A stretch of 64,000 nt of DNA from Nocardioides pinisoli (GTDB lineage Bacteria; Actinomycetota; Actinomycetes; Propionibacteriales; Nocardioidaceae), in the NCBI RefSeq assembly GCF_024199985.1, contig NZ_JANARS010000001.1, positions 620,001 through 684,000 of the forward strand, in the 5' to 3' direction. This document shows, one piece after another, positions 9,219 to 16,895 of the stretch. The position numbers were made by a program, and so were the translations under genes. Within the stretch, counting starts at the first letter, position 1. Every line of letters starts with the position of its first letter. Below the pieces are notes generated by a model. It was not told the origin of the DNA. It saw nothing but the letters and a program-made list of their open reading frames with translations, and ran no database searches.

Positions 9219-9335
9219 ATGTACAACACCGACAGCTTCCTGGGCGCCGAGATCAGCTACCGACAGGACAGGATCCGGAAGGACTACGGGCACCGCCGCT
9301 GGACCCGGGTCCGCACCGACGACACCCAGAAGTGA
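9219..9335 (+). CDS. Small basic protein of 38 aa preceding the LuxR regulator
   Basis: An ATG at 9219 follows a very strong Shine-Dalgarno stretch (GGAGAAGGAGAAGG at 9203-9216). It encodes a 38-residue, Arg/Tyr/Asp-rich peptide beginning MYNTDSFLGAEISYRQDRI. No signal peptide, membrane segment or Cys is present. The stop overlaps a GTG in the GTGA style, which could couple it to the regulator downstream. I do not recognise a characterised family. The ribosome binding site is much better than that of most genes here and is the main evidence that it is translated. Confidence 0.6.
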   Translation: MYNTDSFLGAEISYRQDRIRKDYGHRRWTRVRTDDTQK

Positions 9336-9360
9336 CCCGCACCGCGATCGACCCGCACGT

Positions 9361-9420
9361 GTCGGACCGACAGGACACAATCCATGACGGACCGACAACG
9401 TCGGACCGACAGGACACAAT
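9361..9420. repeat. 39-bp direct repeat with operator-like palindromes
   Basis: A 21-bp sequence at 9361-9381 recurs exactly at 9400-9420, a period of 39 bp. Its core TGTCGGACCGACA (9360-9372) is a palindrome around one central base. The 9-mer GGACCGACA occurs three times (9364, 9389, 9403). The block ends in the ATG at 9419 of the LuxR gene, so it could be an operator or autoregulation site. Confidence 0.6.
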
Positions 9421-12358
9421 GTCGTCCGTGCCGGCCCTGCGGACCACCGATCTCATCGGACGCGATGCCGAGCTGGAGCAACTGACCGCCCAGCTCGGCA
9501 TTCGCACGTCCGGGGAGCGGTCCGCCGAGCCGGCCGCCGCCCGCGCGGTCCTCGTCGGCGGTGACGCGGGCGTGGGCAAGACCCGCCTGCTGATGGCCCT
9601 GTGCGACGCCGCGCTCGAGGCCGACTGGCAGGTCGTCGCCGGCCACTGCCTCGACCTCGCCGACAGCTCCCTGCCCTACCTCCCCTTCTCCGAGATCCTC
9701 GGCCGCCTCATGGCCGACCTCCCCGACGTCACCGGCCGCGTGCTCGAGGTGCACCCCACCCTCGCCCGCCTCCAGCCGGGCCGTCGGATCCGCAGCAGCG
9801 AGACCGCGTCGGGCGACCAGGCCCTTGACCGCGGCAACGTCTACGACGCCCTCGCCCACCTCCTCGCCGCCGTCGCCGAGCGTGCACCGGTCCTCGTCGT
9901 GGTCGAGGACGCCCACTGGGCCGACGAGTCGACCCGCGACATGCTGAGCTTCCTCTTCTCCCGCCCCGTGCCCGGCGTCGCGCTCGTGGTGTCCTACCGC
10001 GCCGACGACCTCCACCGGCGCCACCCGCTGCGCCGTCAGGTCGCGGAGTGGATGCGCCTGCGCGGTGTCGACCGGCTCCAGGTCGAGCCGCTCGACGACG
10101 ACGCCGTACGCCGCCTCGTCCGCGCGCTCCACCCCTCGACGCTGTCCGAGGCCGAGTACGTCTCGATCGTCGACCGCGCCGAGGGCAACCCGTTCTTCAT
10201 CGAGGAGCTCGTCGGGGCCGCGTGGTCCGGCCAGGTCCCCGGCGAGCTCGCCGACGTGCTGCTGGTCCACCTCGACCGCCTCGACGAGACGACCCGCCGC
10301 GTCGTGCAGCTGGTCTCGGTCGCGGGCCGCCAGGTCAGCCACGGCCTCCTGTCCGCCGTCTCCGACCTGGGCTCCGCCGAGCTCGAGGGCGCGCTGCGCA
10401 ACGCCGTCGACGCGCACGTCCTCGTTGCCTCGCGAGGTGACACCTACGCCTTCCGCCACGCGCTGCTGGGCGAGGCGGTCTACGACGACCTGCTGCCCGG
10501 CGAGCGGATGCGGCTGCACGCCGACTTCGTCGCGGCCCTGGGGGAGGGCCGCGCCATCGGTACGGCGGCCGAGCTCGCGCAGCACGCCCGCCGGGCCGGC
10601 GACCGTCCGGTCGCCATCCGCGCGTCCGTCGAGGCGGGCGAGGAGGCGCTGGCCGTCGGCGGCCCTGCCGAGGCGGCCACCCACTTCCTCGACGCGCTCG
10701 AGCTGGTCGACACCGCTCGCGAGCCGGTGCCCGACGTGGACGCCTTCGCCCTGGCCCGTCGCTGCGCCGAGGCGCTGGTCGCCTCCGGCCGGGTGCCGAA
10801 GGCGGTCAAGGTGCTGCGCGCACGTCTCGCCGCCCTGCCGGCCGACGGCGCGGCCGTCGACCGCGGCCAGCTGCTCACGGCGCTCGCGTCGGCCCTCCTG
10901 CTCACCGACACCACCGACTCGCCCCGCGAGATCGCGGCGGAGGCCGTCGAGCTGCTGCGCGGCGGCCCGCCCAAGCTGCTCGCCAGGGCGCTGCTGGTGC
11001 ACGCGCAGAGCCTGGGCGAGTGGCACGCCGACGAGGCGCGGAGCCTCGCGCTGCAGGCGCTGGAGCTGGCCGAGCGCAACGACCTCACCAGCCTGGCCGT
11101 CGAGCTCCACGCCACCGTCGCCGGGCTCGACCCGGCCGGCGGCACCAGCCCCAGCGTCGGGTGGCGGGCGGCAGCCGAGCGGGCCCGACGCGCCGGGCTG
11201 ATCGAGCCCGAGCTGCGCGCGCTCTACCTCCTCGGCCGCCACCACCACGACGAGGGCGACCTCGACACCGCCGTGGCGGTCTACCGCGAGGTCATCGCGC
11301 GCAGCGAGGTCGGCGGGCTCATCTGGTCGCCCTACCCCGCCGAGGCGCGGCTGTTGATGGCGGTCGCGCTCACCCACCAGGGACTCCTCGACGAGGCGTG
11401 GGCCCTCCTCGACGTCAGCGGGCAGAACCCGCCCATGGTCTTCGAATGGCTCTACTTCGCCCACCAGATGCTCATCACGATCGGCATCCGGGGTCGGCGC
11501 AAGGAAGCAGCCCTCGAGCGCCTGCGTGACTACTGGAGCACCGACGGCCTGACCGCCATCTCGTCCGGTGGCGCCGAGATCATGCGCGCCGCGGCGGCCG
11601 GCGACGCCACCCTCGCCCTGTCGGTCTACGACGACGTCGTCGACGCAGTCGTCCCGGTCTGGCACGAGTGGTTCCAGGCGCGGCTGCGCCTCGCGACCCT
11701 CACCCTCGCCGCCTTCGCCGCGGCCGCCCCCCGACAGTCGGCCGACGAGCGGGAGTCGGCGGCGCACGACGTCGAACGGCTGATGGCCGACGGCGCCCGG
11801 GTGATCGACTTCTACGCCCCCTACGACGGCAGCCACGGCCCGGAGTACCGCATGTGGGTGGCCCGTCGCACCGCCGAGCACCTCCGGTGGCGCTGGCTCG
11901 CGCAGGTCGACCCGCCCACCGCCGACGAGCTCGTCGCAGCCTGGCGTGAGGCCGAGGAGACCGCCGTCGCCTACGGCAGCGTCCCGGAGGTCGCCCAGAC
12001 CCGGGTGCGGCTGGCCGGCGTGCTGCGCGCGGTCGGCGACGCCGCAGGCGCCAGGACCGTCGCCGACCAGGCGCGCGAGGCCGCCCGGGCCCTCGGCGCG
12101 CAGCCCATGCTCGACGAGCTCACCGCCCAGGGGTCGGCCCCGGCGCCCGCCACCTCCGCCCACACGGCGACGCTGACCCCGCGCGAGGCCGAGATCCTCG
12201 CCCTCGTCGCCGAGGGCAGGTCCAACGGCGAGATCGGCAAGCAGCTGTTCATCAGCACCAAGACCGTGTCGGTCCACGTCTCCAACATCCTCGCCAAGCT
12301 CGACGCCGCCTCGCGCACCGAGGCTGCCGCGGTCGCGCGCCGGCGGGGCCTGCTCTGA
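9419..12358 (+). CDS. Large ATP-binding LuxR-family transcriptional regulator (LAL/MalT type)
   Basis: The protein of about 979 residues has an N-terminal AAA/NACHT-like ATPase module: GGDAGVGKT (Walker A) and VVVEDAHWADEST (Walker B). A long helical, TPR-like middle follows, and then a C-terminal LuxR helix-turn-helix with LTPREAEILALVAEG and IFISTKTVSVHVSNIL-type sequence (here LFISTKTVSVHVSNIL). This is the LAL class, in which ATP and a ligand switch DNA binding. I place the start at ATG 9419. A GTG at 9332 would overlap the small upstream gene but add 29 residues made largely of the 39-bp DNA repeat. The target genes are unknown; hut genes lie upstream and the ferredoxin/cupin cassette downstream. 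Confidence 0.88.
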   Translation: MSSVPALRTTDLIGRDAELEQLTAQLGIRTSGERSAEPAAARAVLVGGDAGVGKTRLLMALCDAALEADWQVVAGHCLDLADSSLPYLPFSEILGRLMADLPDVTGRVLEVHPTLARLQPGRRIRSSETASGDQALDRGNVYDALAHLLAAVAERAPVLVVVEDAHWADESTRDMLSFLFSRPVPGVALVVSYRADDLHRRHPLRRQVAEWMRLRGVDRLQVEPLDDDAVRRLVRALHPSTLSEAEYVSIVDRAEGNPFFIEELVGAAWSGQVPGELADVLLVHLDRLDETTRRVVQLVSVAGRQVSHGLLSAVSDLGSAELEGALRNAVDAHVLVASRGDTYAFRHALLGEAVYDDLLPGERMRLHADFVAALGEGRAIGTAAELAQHARRAGDRPVAIRASVEAGEEALAVGGPAEAATHFLDALELVDTAREPVPDVDAFALARRCAEALVASGRVPKAVKVLRARLAALPADGAAVDRGQLLTALASALLLTDTTDSPREIAAEAVELLRGGPPKLLARALLVHAQSLGEWHADEARSLALQALELAERNDLTSLAVELHATVAGLDPAGGTSPSVGWRAAAERARRAGLIEPELRALYLLGRHHHDEGDLDTAVAVYREVIARSEVGGLIWSPYPAEARLLMAVALTHQGLLDEAWALLDVSGQNPPMVFEWLYFAHQMLITIGIRGRRKEAALERLRDYWSTDGLTAISSGGAEIMRAAAAGDATLALSVYDDVVDAVVPVWHEWFQARLRLATLTLAAFAAAAPRQSADERESAAHDVERLMADGARVIDFYAPYDGSHGPEYRMWVARRTAEHLRWRWLAQVDPPTADELVAAWREAEETAVAYGSVPEVAQTRVRLAGVLRAVGDAAGARTVADQAREAARALGAQPMLDELTAQGSAPAPATSAHTATLTPREAEILALVAEGRSNGEIGKQLFISTKTVSVHVSNILAKLDAASRTEAAAVARRRGLL

Positions 12359-12391
12359 CTCCCGGTCGGGGACGGGGTGGGACCGGTCGGT

Positions 12392-12397
12392 CACACT
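12392..12397 (+). promoter_or_regulatory. -10-like hexamer CACACT, leaderless start
   Basis: CACACT ends seven bases before the ATG at 12405. It is almost identical in sequence and spacing to the element before the minus-strand gene at 27611. Confidence 0.4.
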
Positions 12398-12404
12398 TCT
12401 CGCC

Positions 12405-13163
12405 ATGCCTGACTTCCGGTGCTCGATCGCCAGCCTCGTCGACGAGGAGCCGATGGCCGGCACGGCGCCCACTGACGCCGAGGTGCTCCTGGTGGAGAGC
12501 CCCGGGCCGTGGGGCCGTGAGGCGGTCGGCGACAACCGGCTGCCGGAGGCGGTCCGGGAGCACCTCGGGGCCATGGGCATGAAGGTGTTCCTCCTGCGTC
12601 GGCCCGACGGCACCGCCGGCCCCGGCACGCACGTCTTCCACGCGCGCGCCACGGCGACGGGCTACGACGTCCGCGCCACGGTGCTCGACCGCCCCGAGGA
12701 CCTCGTCGGCCTCGACCTCGCCGGCCTGGCGGCGTACGACGCCCCGCTCTGGCTGGTCTGCACGAACGGCAAGCGCGACCGGTGCTGCGCCGAGCTCGGC
12801 CGCCCGATCGCCGGGGCGCTCGCGCGGGAGTGGCCGGAGGCGACGTGGGAGACCACCCACCTCGGCGGCCACCGCTTCTCCGGGACCCTGCTGTCGCTGC
12901 CCAGCGGCGTCACGCTGGGCCGGCTCACGCCCGACACCGCCGTCGACGCGTGCGCGGCGGTCGTGCGCGGCGAGGTACCGCTCGAGTGGGCCCGCGGGCG
13001 GGCAGGCCGACCCGCCGTCGACCAGGCCCACGAGCTGCACGTCCTCGCCGGCGGTGACCCCGCCGACGAGCTCGTCGCCGTCGCGGGCCCGCAGCGGCGG
13101 CAGTCGTGCGGCGACGACAAGGTCAAGGGCACCACCCGGTTCGAGGTGCGGCGCCCGGCGTGA
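12405..13163 (+). CDS. Thioredoxin-like [2Fe-2S] ferredoxin (sucrase/ferredoxin-like, Apd1/Aim32 family), HxGGH type
   Basis: The 252-residue product belongs to the sucrase/ferredoxin-like family, whose yeast members Apd1 and Aim32 hold a [2Fe-2S] cluster by two Cys and two His in a thioredoxin-like domain. Here Cys119 and Cys127 (or Cys128) lie in CTNGKRDRCCAELG, and His152 and His156 lie in HLGGHRF, the full four-ligand set. The N-terminal part (VESPGPWG at about 30-37) matches bacterial homologues. Its role is electron transfer, with unknown partners. A paralogue lies 1.5 kb downstream with a cupin oxygenase and an acidic repeat protein between them, which suggests one redox cassette. Confidence 0.85.
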   Translation: MPDFRCSIASLVDEEPMAGTAPTDAEVLLVESPGPWGREAVGDNRLPEAVREHLGAMGMKVFLLRRPDGTAGPGTHVFHARATATGYDVRATVLDRPEDLVGLDLAGLAAYDAPLWLVCTNGKRDRCCAELGRPIAGALAREWPEATWETTHLGGHRFSGTLLSLPSGVTLGRLTPDTAVDACAAVVRGEVPLEWARGRAGRPAVDQAHELHVLAGGDPADELVAVAGPQRRQSCGDDKVKGTTRFEVRRPA

Positions 13164-13209
13164 GGGTTCCTCCGCCCCGAGGGGTGTGGGACGGTGTGCG
13201 GGGCCGACC

Positions 13210-13215
13210 CACACT
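13210..13215 (+). promoter_or_regulatory. Possible -10 element of the acidic-repeat/cupin operon
   Basis: CACACT occurs here about 50 bases before the ATG at 13265. A strong ribosome site (GAGGAGGA, 13254-13261) follows. If used, this promoter would give a leadered transcript for the repeat protein, cupin and second ferredoxin. No convincing -35 is seen. Confidence 0.3.
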
Positions 13216-13264
13216 GGCTCTGCTCCCCGGCGGACGGTCCGTCGAGGTGTGATGAGGAGGATCC

Positions 13265-13522
13265 ATGACGACTCCTGACAACCCGCTCGGCGACGACGAG
13301 ATGAGCACCGAGGGCGTCGACCCGACCGGGGTCGCAGCCGGACCCGCGACGGACGCCGACGGCACCGACGCCGACGCCACGGACGGCGACTCGACCGACG
13401 CCACCGACGGTGACTCGACGGACGCCGACGGCACCGACGCGGACGCCACGGACGGCGACTCCACCGACGCCACGGATGGTGACTCCGCCGACGCAGACGG
13501 CACCGACGGGACCACGCTCTGA
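13265..13522 (+). CDS. Acidic tandem-repeat small protein (85 aa), possible cupin substrate
   Basis: The 85-residue product is almost entirely Asp, Thr, Ala, Gly and Ser. Residues 30-52 and 53-75 are two copies of a 23-residue unit (core DADGTDADATDGDST), with a third partial copy at 76-82. It has no Cys, no aromatic residue in the repeats and no signal peptide. A strong ribosome site (GAGGAGG) precedes the ATG. Between the two DNA copies, five of six altered codons are synonymous, so the peptide rather than the DNA is conserved. The stop overlaps the start of the cupin gene. It resembles a modified-peptide precursor or calcium-binding acidic tract; function is unknown. Confidence 0.7.
   Translation: MTTPDNPLGDDEMSTEGVDPTGVAAGPATDADGTDADATDGDSTDATDGDSTDADGTDADATDGDSTDATDGDSADADGTDGTTL
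13352..13510 (+). repeat. Coding 69-bp tandem repeat, 2.3 copies
   Basis: Copies lie at 13352-13420 and 13421-13489, with a partial copy at 13490-13510. They encode the 23-residue Asp/Thr/Ala unit of the small acidic protein and differ mainly at third codon positions. Confidence 0.85.
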
Positions 13523-14640
13523 GCGCACTCGACCGCCTGACCGGCGACGCCCAGACCTTCCTCGACAAGGTCTGGGCGTCCTCGGTCCACGTCCACCGCA
13601 CCGACCCGGGCCTCGGGGCCGAGGTGCTGTCGCTGGCCCACGTCGACCACCTGCTCACCGAGACCGCGATCCGCACCCCCGCGGTCCGGGTCGCCCGCAA
13701 CGGCTCGGTGCTGCCCGAGTCGTCCTTCACCCGCGGCGGCAGCCTCGCCGGCAAGCCGCTCTCCGGACTGGTCGACCCGGTCAGGCTGATGCGCCTGCAC
13801 GACGAGGGCGCGACCATCGTGCTGCAGGGGCTGCAGCGCTACTGGTCGCCCGTCGGCGACCTGGTCGCCGAGCTCGAGCTCGAGCTCGGGCACCCCTGCC
13901 AGGCCAACGCCTACCTCACGCCCCCGGGAGCCCAGGGCTTCGCGGTCCACTCCGACTCCCACGACGTGTTCGTGGTGCAGACCCACGGCACGAAGATGTG
14001 GGAGGTGCACGGCGAGGGTGGTCCGGGCGAGCTGCTGCTCGAGCCCGGGGTCGTCGCCTACCTCCCGACCGGCACCCCCCACGCGGCGCGGGCGCAGGAG
14101 TCGGTGTCGCTCCACCTCACGATCGGCATCAACCAGCTGACCTGGCGCAGCCTGGTGACGCGCGAGGTCGGGCGCCTGCTCGCCGACGTGCCCGACGACC
14201 ACGTGCCCGCGGGCTACCTCGACGACCCGGCCCGCCTCTCCGAGGGCCTCGCCGACCACCTCGCCGCCGTCGCCGACGCCGTACGCCGCCTCGATCCCGC
14301 CGCGCTCGCCGACAGCCAGGTCGAGGGCTTCGTCAGCGGCCGTCCGCCGAGGCTCGCGGGCACGTTGCTCGACCGTGACGCCCTCGCGGGCGGGCTCGAC
14401 GTCGACACCCGGCTGCGCCGGCGCCGCGGACACCCGTGCGTGCTCGTCGACGACGGCGACGCGGTCCGGGTGATGATCGGCGACCGCGTCCTCCGGGTGC
14501 CCGCGCGGGTCCGACCGGCGCTCGAGCACGTCGCCGGCCACGCCGAGCTCACCCCCGGACACCTTCCGCTCGACGACGAGAGCGCGCTGGTGCTGTGTCG
14601 ACGGCTGGTGCGGGAGGGCCTGCTCGAGGTCGTCCGGTGA
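13519..14640 (+). CDS. JmjC-type cupin (Cupin_4, ribosomal-oxygenase-like) protein with probable CTG start
   Basis: The protein of about 373 residues resembles the Cupin_4/ROX branch of JmjC Fe(II)/2-oxoglutarate oxygenases, which hydroxylate protein side chains. The HSDSHD motif gives the iron ligands His144 and Asp146, and PHAAR gives His188. A winged-helix-like C-terminal part follows. Homologous-looking sequence (TGDAQTFLDKVWASS, before the first usual start GTG at 13624) shows that translation begins earlier. The frame back to the stop at 13480 offers only CTG at 13519, which overlaps the upstream stop as CTGA. The substrate is unknown; the acidic repeat protein encoded just before it is a candidate. 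Confidence 0.85.
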   Translation: MSALDRLTGDAQTFLDKVWASSVHVHRTDPGLGAEVLSLAHVDHLLTETAIRTPAVRVARNGSVLPESSFTRGGSLAGKPLSGLVDPVRLMRLHDEGATIVLQGLQRYWSPVGDLVAELELELGHPCQANAYLTPPGAQGFAVHSDSHDVFVVQTHGTKMWEVHGEGGPGELLLEPGVVAYLPTGTPHAARAQESVSLHLTIGINQLTWRSLVTREVGRLLADVPDDHVPAGYLDDPARLSEGLADHLAAVADAVRRLDPAALADSQVEGFVSGRPPRLAGTLLDRDALAGGLDVDTRLRRRRGHPCVLVDDGDAVRVMIGDRVLRVPARVRPALEHVAGHAELTPGHLPLDDESALVLCRRLVREGLLEVVR

Positions 14641-15539
14641 CCGCCTTCCGGTGCGCCACCGCCAGCCGGGCCCGCGGCGACGAGCTCGCCGGCACCGCGT
14701 CGACGGTGCGCAGCTTCCTGCTGCTCGAGCACCCCGGGCCGTGGGGTGTCGACGCCCTGCGCGACGCCCGCCTGCCCGACGGTCTCGGCGCCCACCTGCA
14801 GGAGCAGTCGCGCCGCCACCGGGTCCGGGTGCTGCTCGTCCGCAGGCCGGGCAGGCGTGCCGGTGCGGGCCCGACCCGCGTCGTGGCCGCCCGCGCGGCC
14901 GGGCCGGCCTCGTGGGCCGAGGCCGCCGACCTCGACCGGATCGACGACGTGCGCGACCTCGACCTGGCCGCCCTGGGCGCCGGCCGGTCGGTCGGCCTCC
15001 CGCCCGAGGCCGACCCGGTGCTCGCCGTGTGCACCCACGGGCGCCACGACGCCTGCTGTGCCGAGCTGGGCCGGCCGGTCGCCCTCGCCCTGGCGGACGG
15101 CCCGCACGCAGCCGGGGTCTGGGAGACCTCCCACGTCGGCGGTGACCGGTTCGCCGGCAACCTCGTCGTGCTGCCGCGCGGCCTCTACTACGGCGGGCTC
15201 GACCCGGAGTCCGCCCAGGACGTCGCGGCCGCCACCGCCCGGGGCGAGGTGCTCCTCGAGCACCTCCGGGGCCGATCCGACCTGCCGATGGCCGTCCAGG
15301 CCGCCGACGTCGCGCTCCGGCGTGAGCACGGACTCCTCGGGCTCGACGACGTACGTCCCGGCGCCGTGCGCGTGGACGGCGATCTCACCACCGCCCGCTT
15401 CGCGGTGCACGGCCACGGGCAGGTCGAGGTCGTCGTACGCCGGGTGCTCGGTGCCGACCTGCACCGGCTGACCTGCTCCGCAGTGCGCGACAGCGCGGTG
15501 CCGCGACACGAGGTGGTCGAGGTCCGCAGGGTCTCCTGA
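14637..15539 (+). CDS. Thioredoxin-like ferredoxin (sucrase/ferredoxin-like family), HxGGD type
   Basis: This 300-residue paralogue of the 12405 gene has Cys132 and Cys140/Cys141 in CTHGRHDACCAELG and His166 in HVGGDRFAGN. The position of the second cluster His is Asp170, so cluster ligation or potential may differ from the HxGGH paralogue. It also has a C-terminal extension of about 80 residues. The GTG start overlaps the cupin stop (GTGA), so the two are coupled. A role as electron donor or iron-keeping partner of the cupin enzyme is inferred from this tight linkage, not shown. Confidence 0.85.
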   Translation: MTAFRCATASRARGDELAGTASTVRSFLLLEHPGPWGVDALRDARLPDGLGAHLQEQSRRHRVRVLLVRRPGRRAGAGPTRVVAARAAGPASWAEAADLDRIDDVRDLDLAALGAGRSVGLPPEADPVLAVCTHGRHDACCAELGRPVALALADGPHAAGVWETSHVGGDRFAGNLVVLPRGLYYGGLDPESAQDVAAATARGEVLLEHLRGRSDLPMAVQAADVALRREHGLLGLDDVRPGAVRVDGDLTTARFAVHGHGQVEVVVRRVLGADLHRLTCSAVRDSAVPRHEVVEVRRVS

Positions 15540-15584
15540 GAACTCGCGCGCGGGGTCCGGCCGCGGCTGCGACACTGTCCACTC

Positions 15585-16880
15585 GTGACCTGGACCGACC
15601 GGTTCCGTGCGATGCGGATGGACGTGACCCCGCTGCGGGAGTCGCGCGACTTCCGACTGCTCTTCACTGCCGGCAGCGTGTTCTACCTCGGCAGCATGGT
15701 GGCCTACGTCGCCGTACCGTTCGCGATCTACGACCTCACCGGTTCCAACCTCATGGTCGGCCTGGTCGGACTCGTCGAGCTTGGACCGCTCGTCGTCTTC
15801 GGCCTGTACGGCGGCGCGCTGGCCGATCACGTCGACCGTCGCCGCCTCCTCGTCGTCACCGGGGTCGCCCAGGTCGCCCTGATGGGTGCCTTCGCCTGGA
15901 ACGCGTTCTCCGCCCAGCCGAGGGTGTGGCTCATCTTCGTCATCGCTGCGCTCTACGCCGCGGTGAGCTCGATGCAGCGCCCGTCACGTGAGGCACTGGA
16001 ACCGCGGACCGTGCGGCACGACCAGATCGCCGCGGCCAACGCACTGAGCAGCTTCGCGATGCAGTTCGGCGTCCTCCTCGGCCCGCTCGTCGGCGGCCTG
16101 CTGGTGGCCTACGTCGGCGTCGGTTGGTGCTTCCTCGCTGGCCTGGTCGGCTACTCGGTCGCCACGCTGCTCTTCGCGGCCATGCGGCCCTACCCGCACG
16201 ACGGTGAGACCACCCCGCCCAGCCTGCGCGGGATCCACGAGGGACTCACGTATGCGTTGCGTCGGCGCGACCTGCTCGGCACCTACCTCGTCGACATCGC
16301 GGCGATGATGCTGGCCATCCCGGTCGTGCTGTTCCCCGCGCTCGCGCACGAGGTCTTCGACCGCCCCGAGCTGCTCGGCCTGCTCTACTCGGCCGAGACC
16401 GTGGGTGCCCTCGTCGCGACCGCGCTCAGCGGCTGGGTCGGCCGGGTGCACCACCACGGCCGTGCGATCGTGATCGCCGCCAGCCTGTACGGCGCCTGCA
16501 TCGCGCTGGCCGGACTGATGCCGTCGTTCTGGCTGGCGTGCCTGTTCCTGGCGCTGTCGGGGGCGGCCGACATGGTGTCGGCGGTCTTCAGGTCGACCGT
16601 GTGGAACCAGACGATCCCCGACACCATGCGCGGGCGCCTGGCCGGCATCGAGATGCTGTCCTACTCGGTCGGCCCGATGGTCGGTGAGACCCGCGCCGGC
16701 TTCGTGGCCGACGCGTGGTCGGTGCGAGGCGCGATCGTCAGTGGCGGCGTGGCGTGCGTCGGGGGCGTGCTGCTCACCGCGGCTGCGCTGCGGGACTTCT
16801 GGTCCTACGACTCGCGCACCGACGCCCACGCCGTCGCCGAGCGCGAGCGGCGTGCGGCAGCAGCCGATCCTGCCGACTAG
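15585..16880 (+). CDS. MFS transporter (EntS-like / MFS_3 group)
   Basis: The 431-residue product has about 12 hydrophobic segments and the motif GALADHVDRRRLLVVTG after the second segment, typical of the MFS_3 group that includes enterobactin exporter-like proteins and macrolide exporters. A cytoplasmic tail rich in Ala and Arg ends the protein. The start is the GTG at 15585. It follows the ferredoxin cassette by 45 bp but has its own likely promoter (GACACT eight bases upstream). Substrate unknown. It converges on the WXG100-like gene, with 15 bp between the stops. Confidence 0.85.
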   Translation: MTWTDRFRAMRMDVTPLRESRDFRLLFTAGSVFYLGSMVAYVAVPFAIYDLTGSNLMVGLVGLVELGPLVVFGLYGGALADHVDRRRLLVVTGVAQVALMGAFAWNAFSAQPRVWLIFVIAALYAAVSSMQRPSREALEPRTVRHDQIAAANALSSFAMQFGVLLGPLVGGLLVAYVGVGWCFLAGLVGYSVATLLFAAMRPYPHDGETTPPSLRGIHEGLTYALRRRDLLGTYLVDIAAMMLAIPVVLFPALAHEVFDRPELLGLLYSAETVGALVATALSGWVGRVHHHGRAIVIAASLYGACIALAGLMPSFWLACLFLALSGAADMVSAVFRSTVWNQTIPDTMRGRLAGIEMLSYSVGPMVGETRAGFVADAWSVRGAIVSGGVACVGGVLLTAAALRDFWSYDSRTDAHAVAERERRAAAADPAD

Positions 16881-16895
16881 CGGACCCGCTCGGCC

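Noticed and set aside
9284..12652. Open frame of more than 1100 codons on the minus strand opposite the LAL regulator
   Set aside because: It is the antisense shadow of a highly GC-biased gene. Its product is Gly/Val/Arg/Asp-rich without domains, while the plus strand has clear Walker and LuxR motifs.
13352..13489. CRISPR-like regular repeats
   Set aside because: Only 2.3 abutting copies with no spacers; they are coding and differ at silent positions.
13410..14378. Alternative frame through the repeat and cupin genes (Arg/Pro-rich product)
   Set aside because: A shifted reading of the repeat and cupin genes; no motifs.
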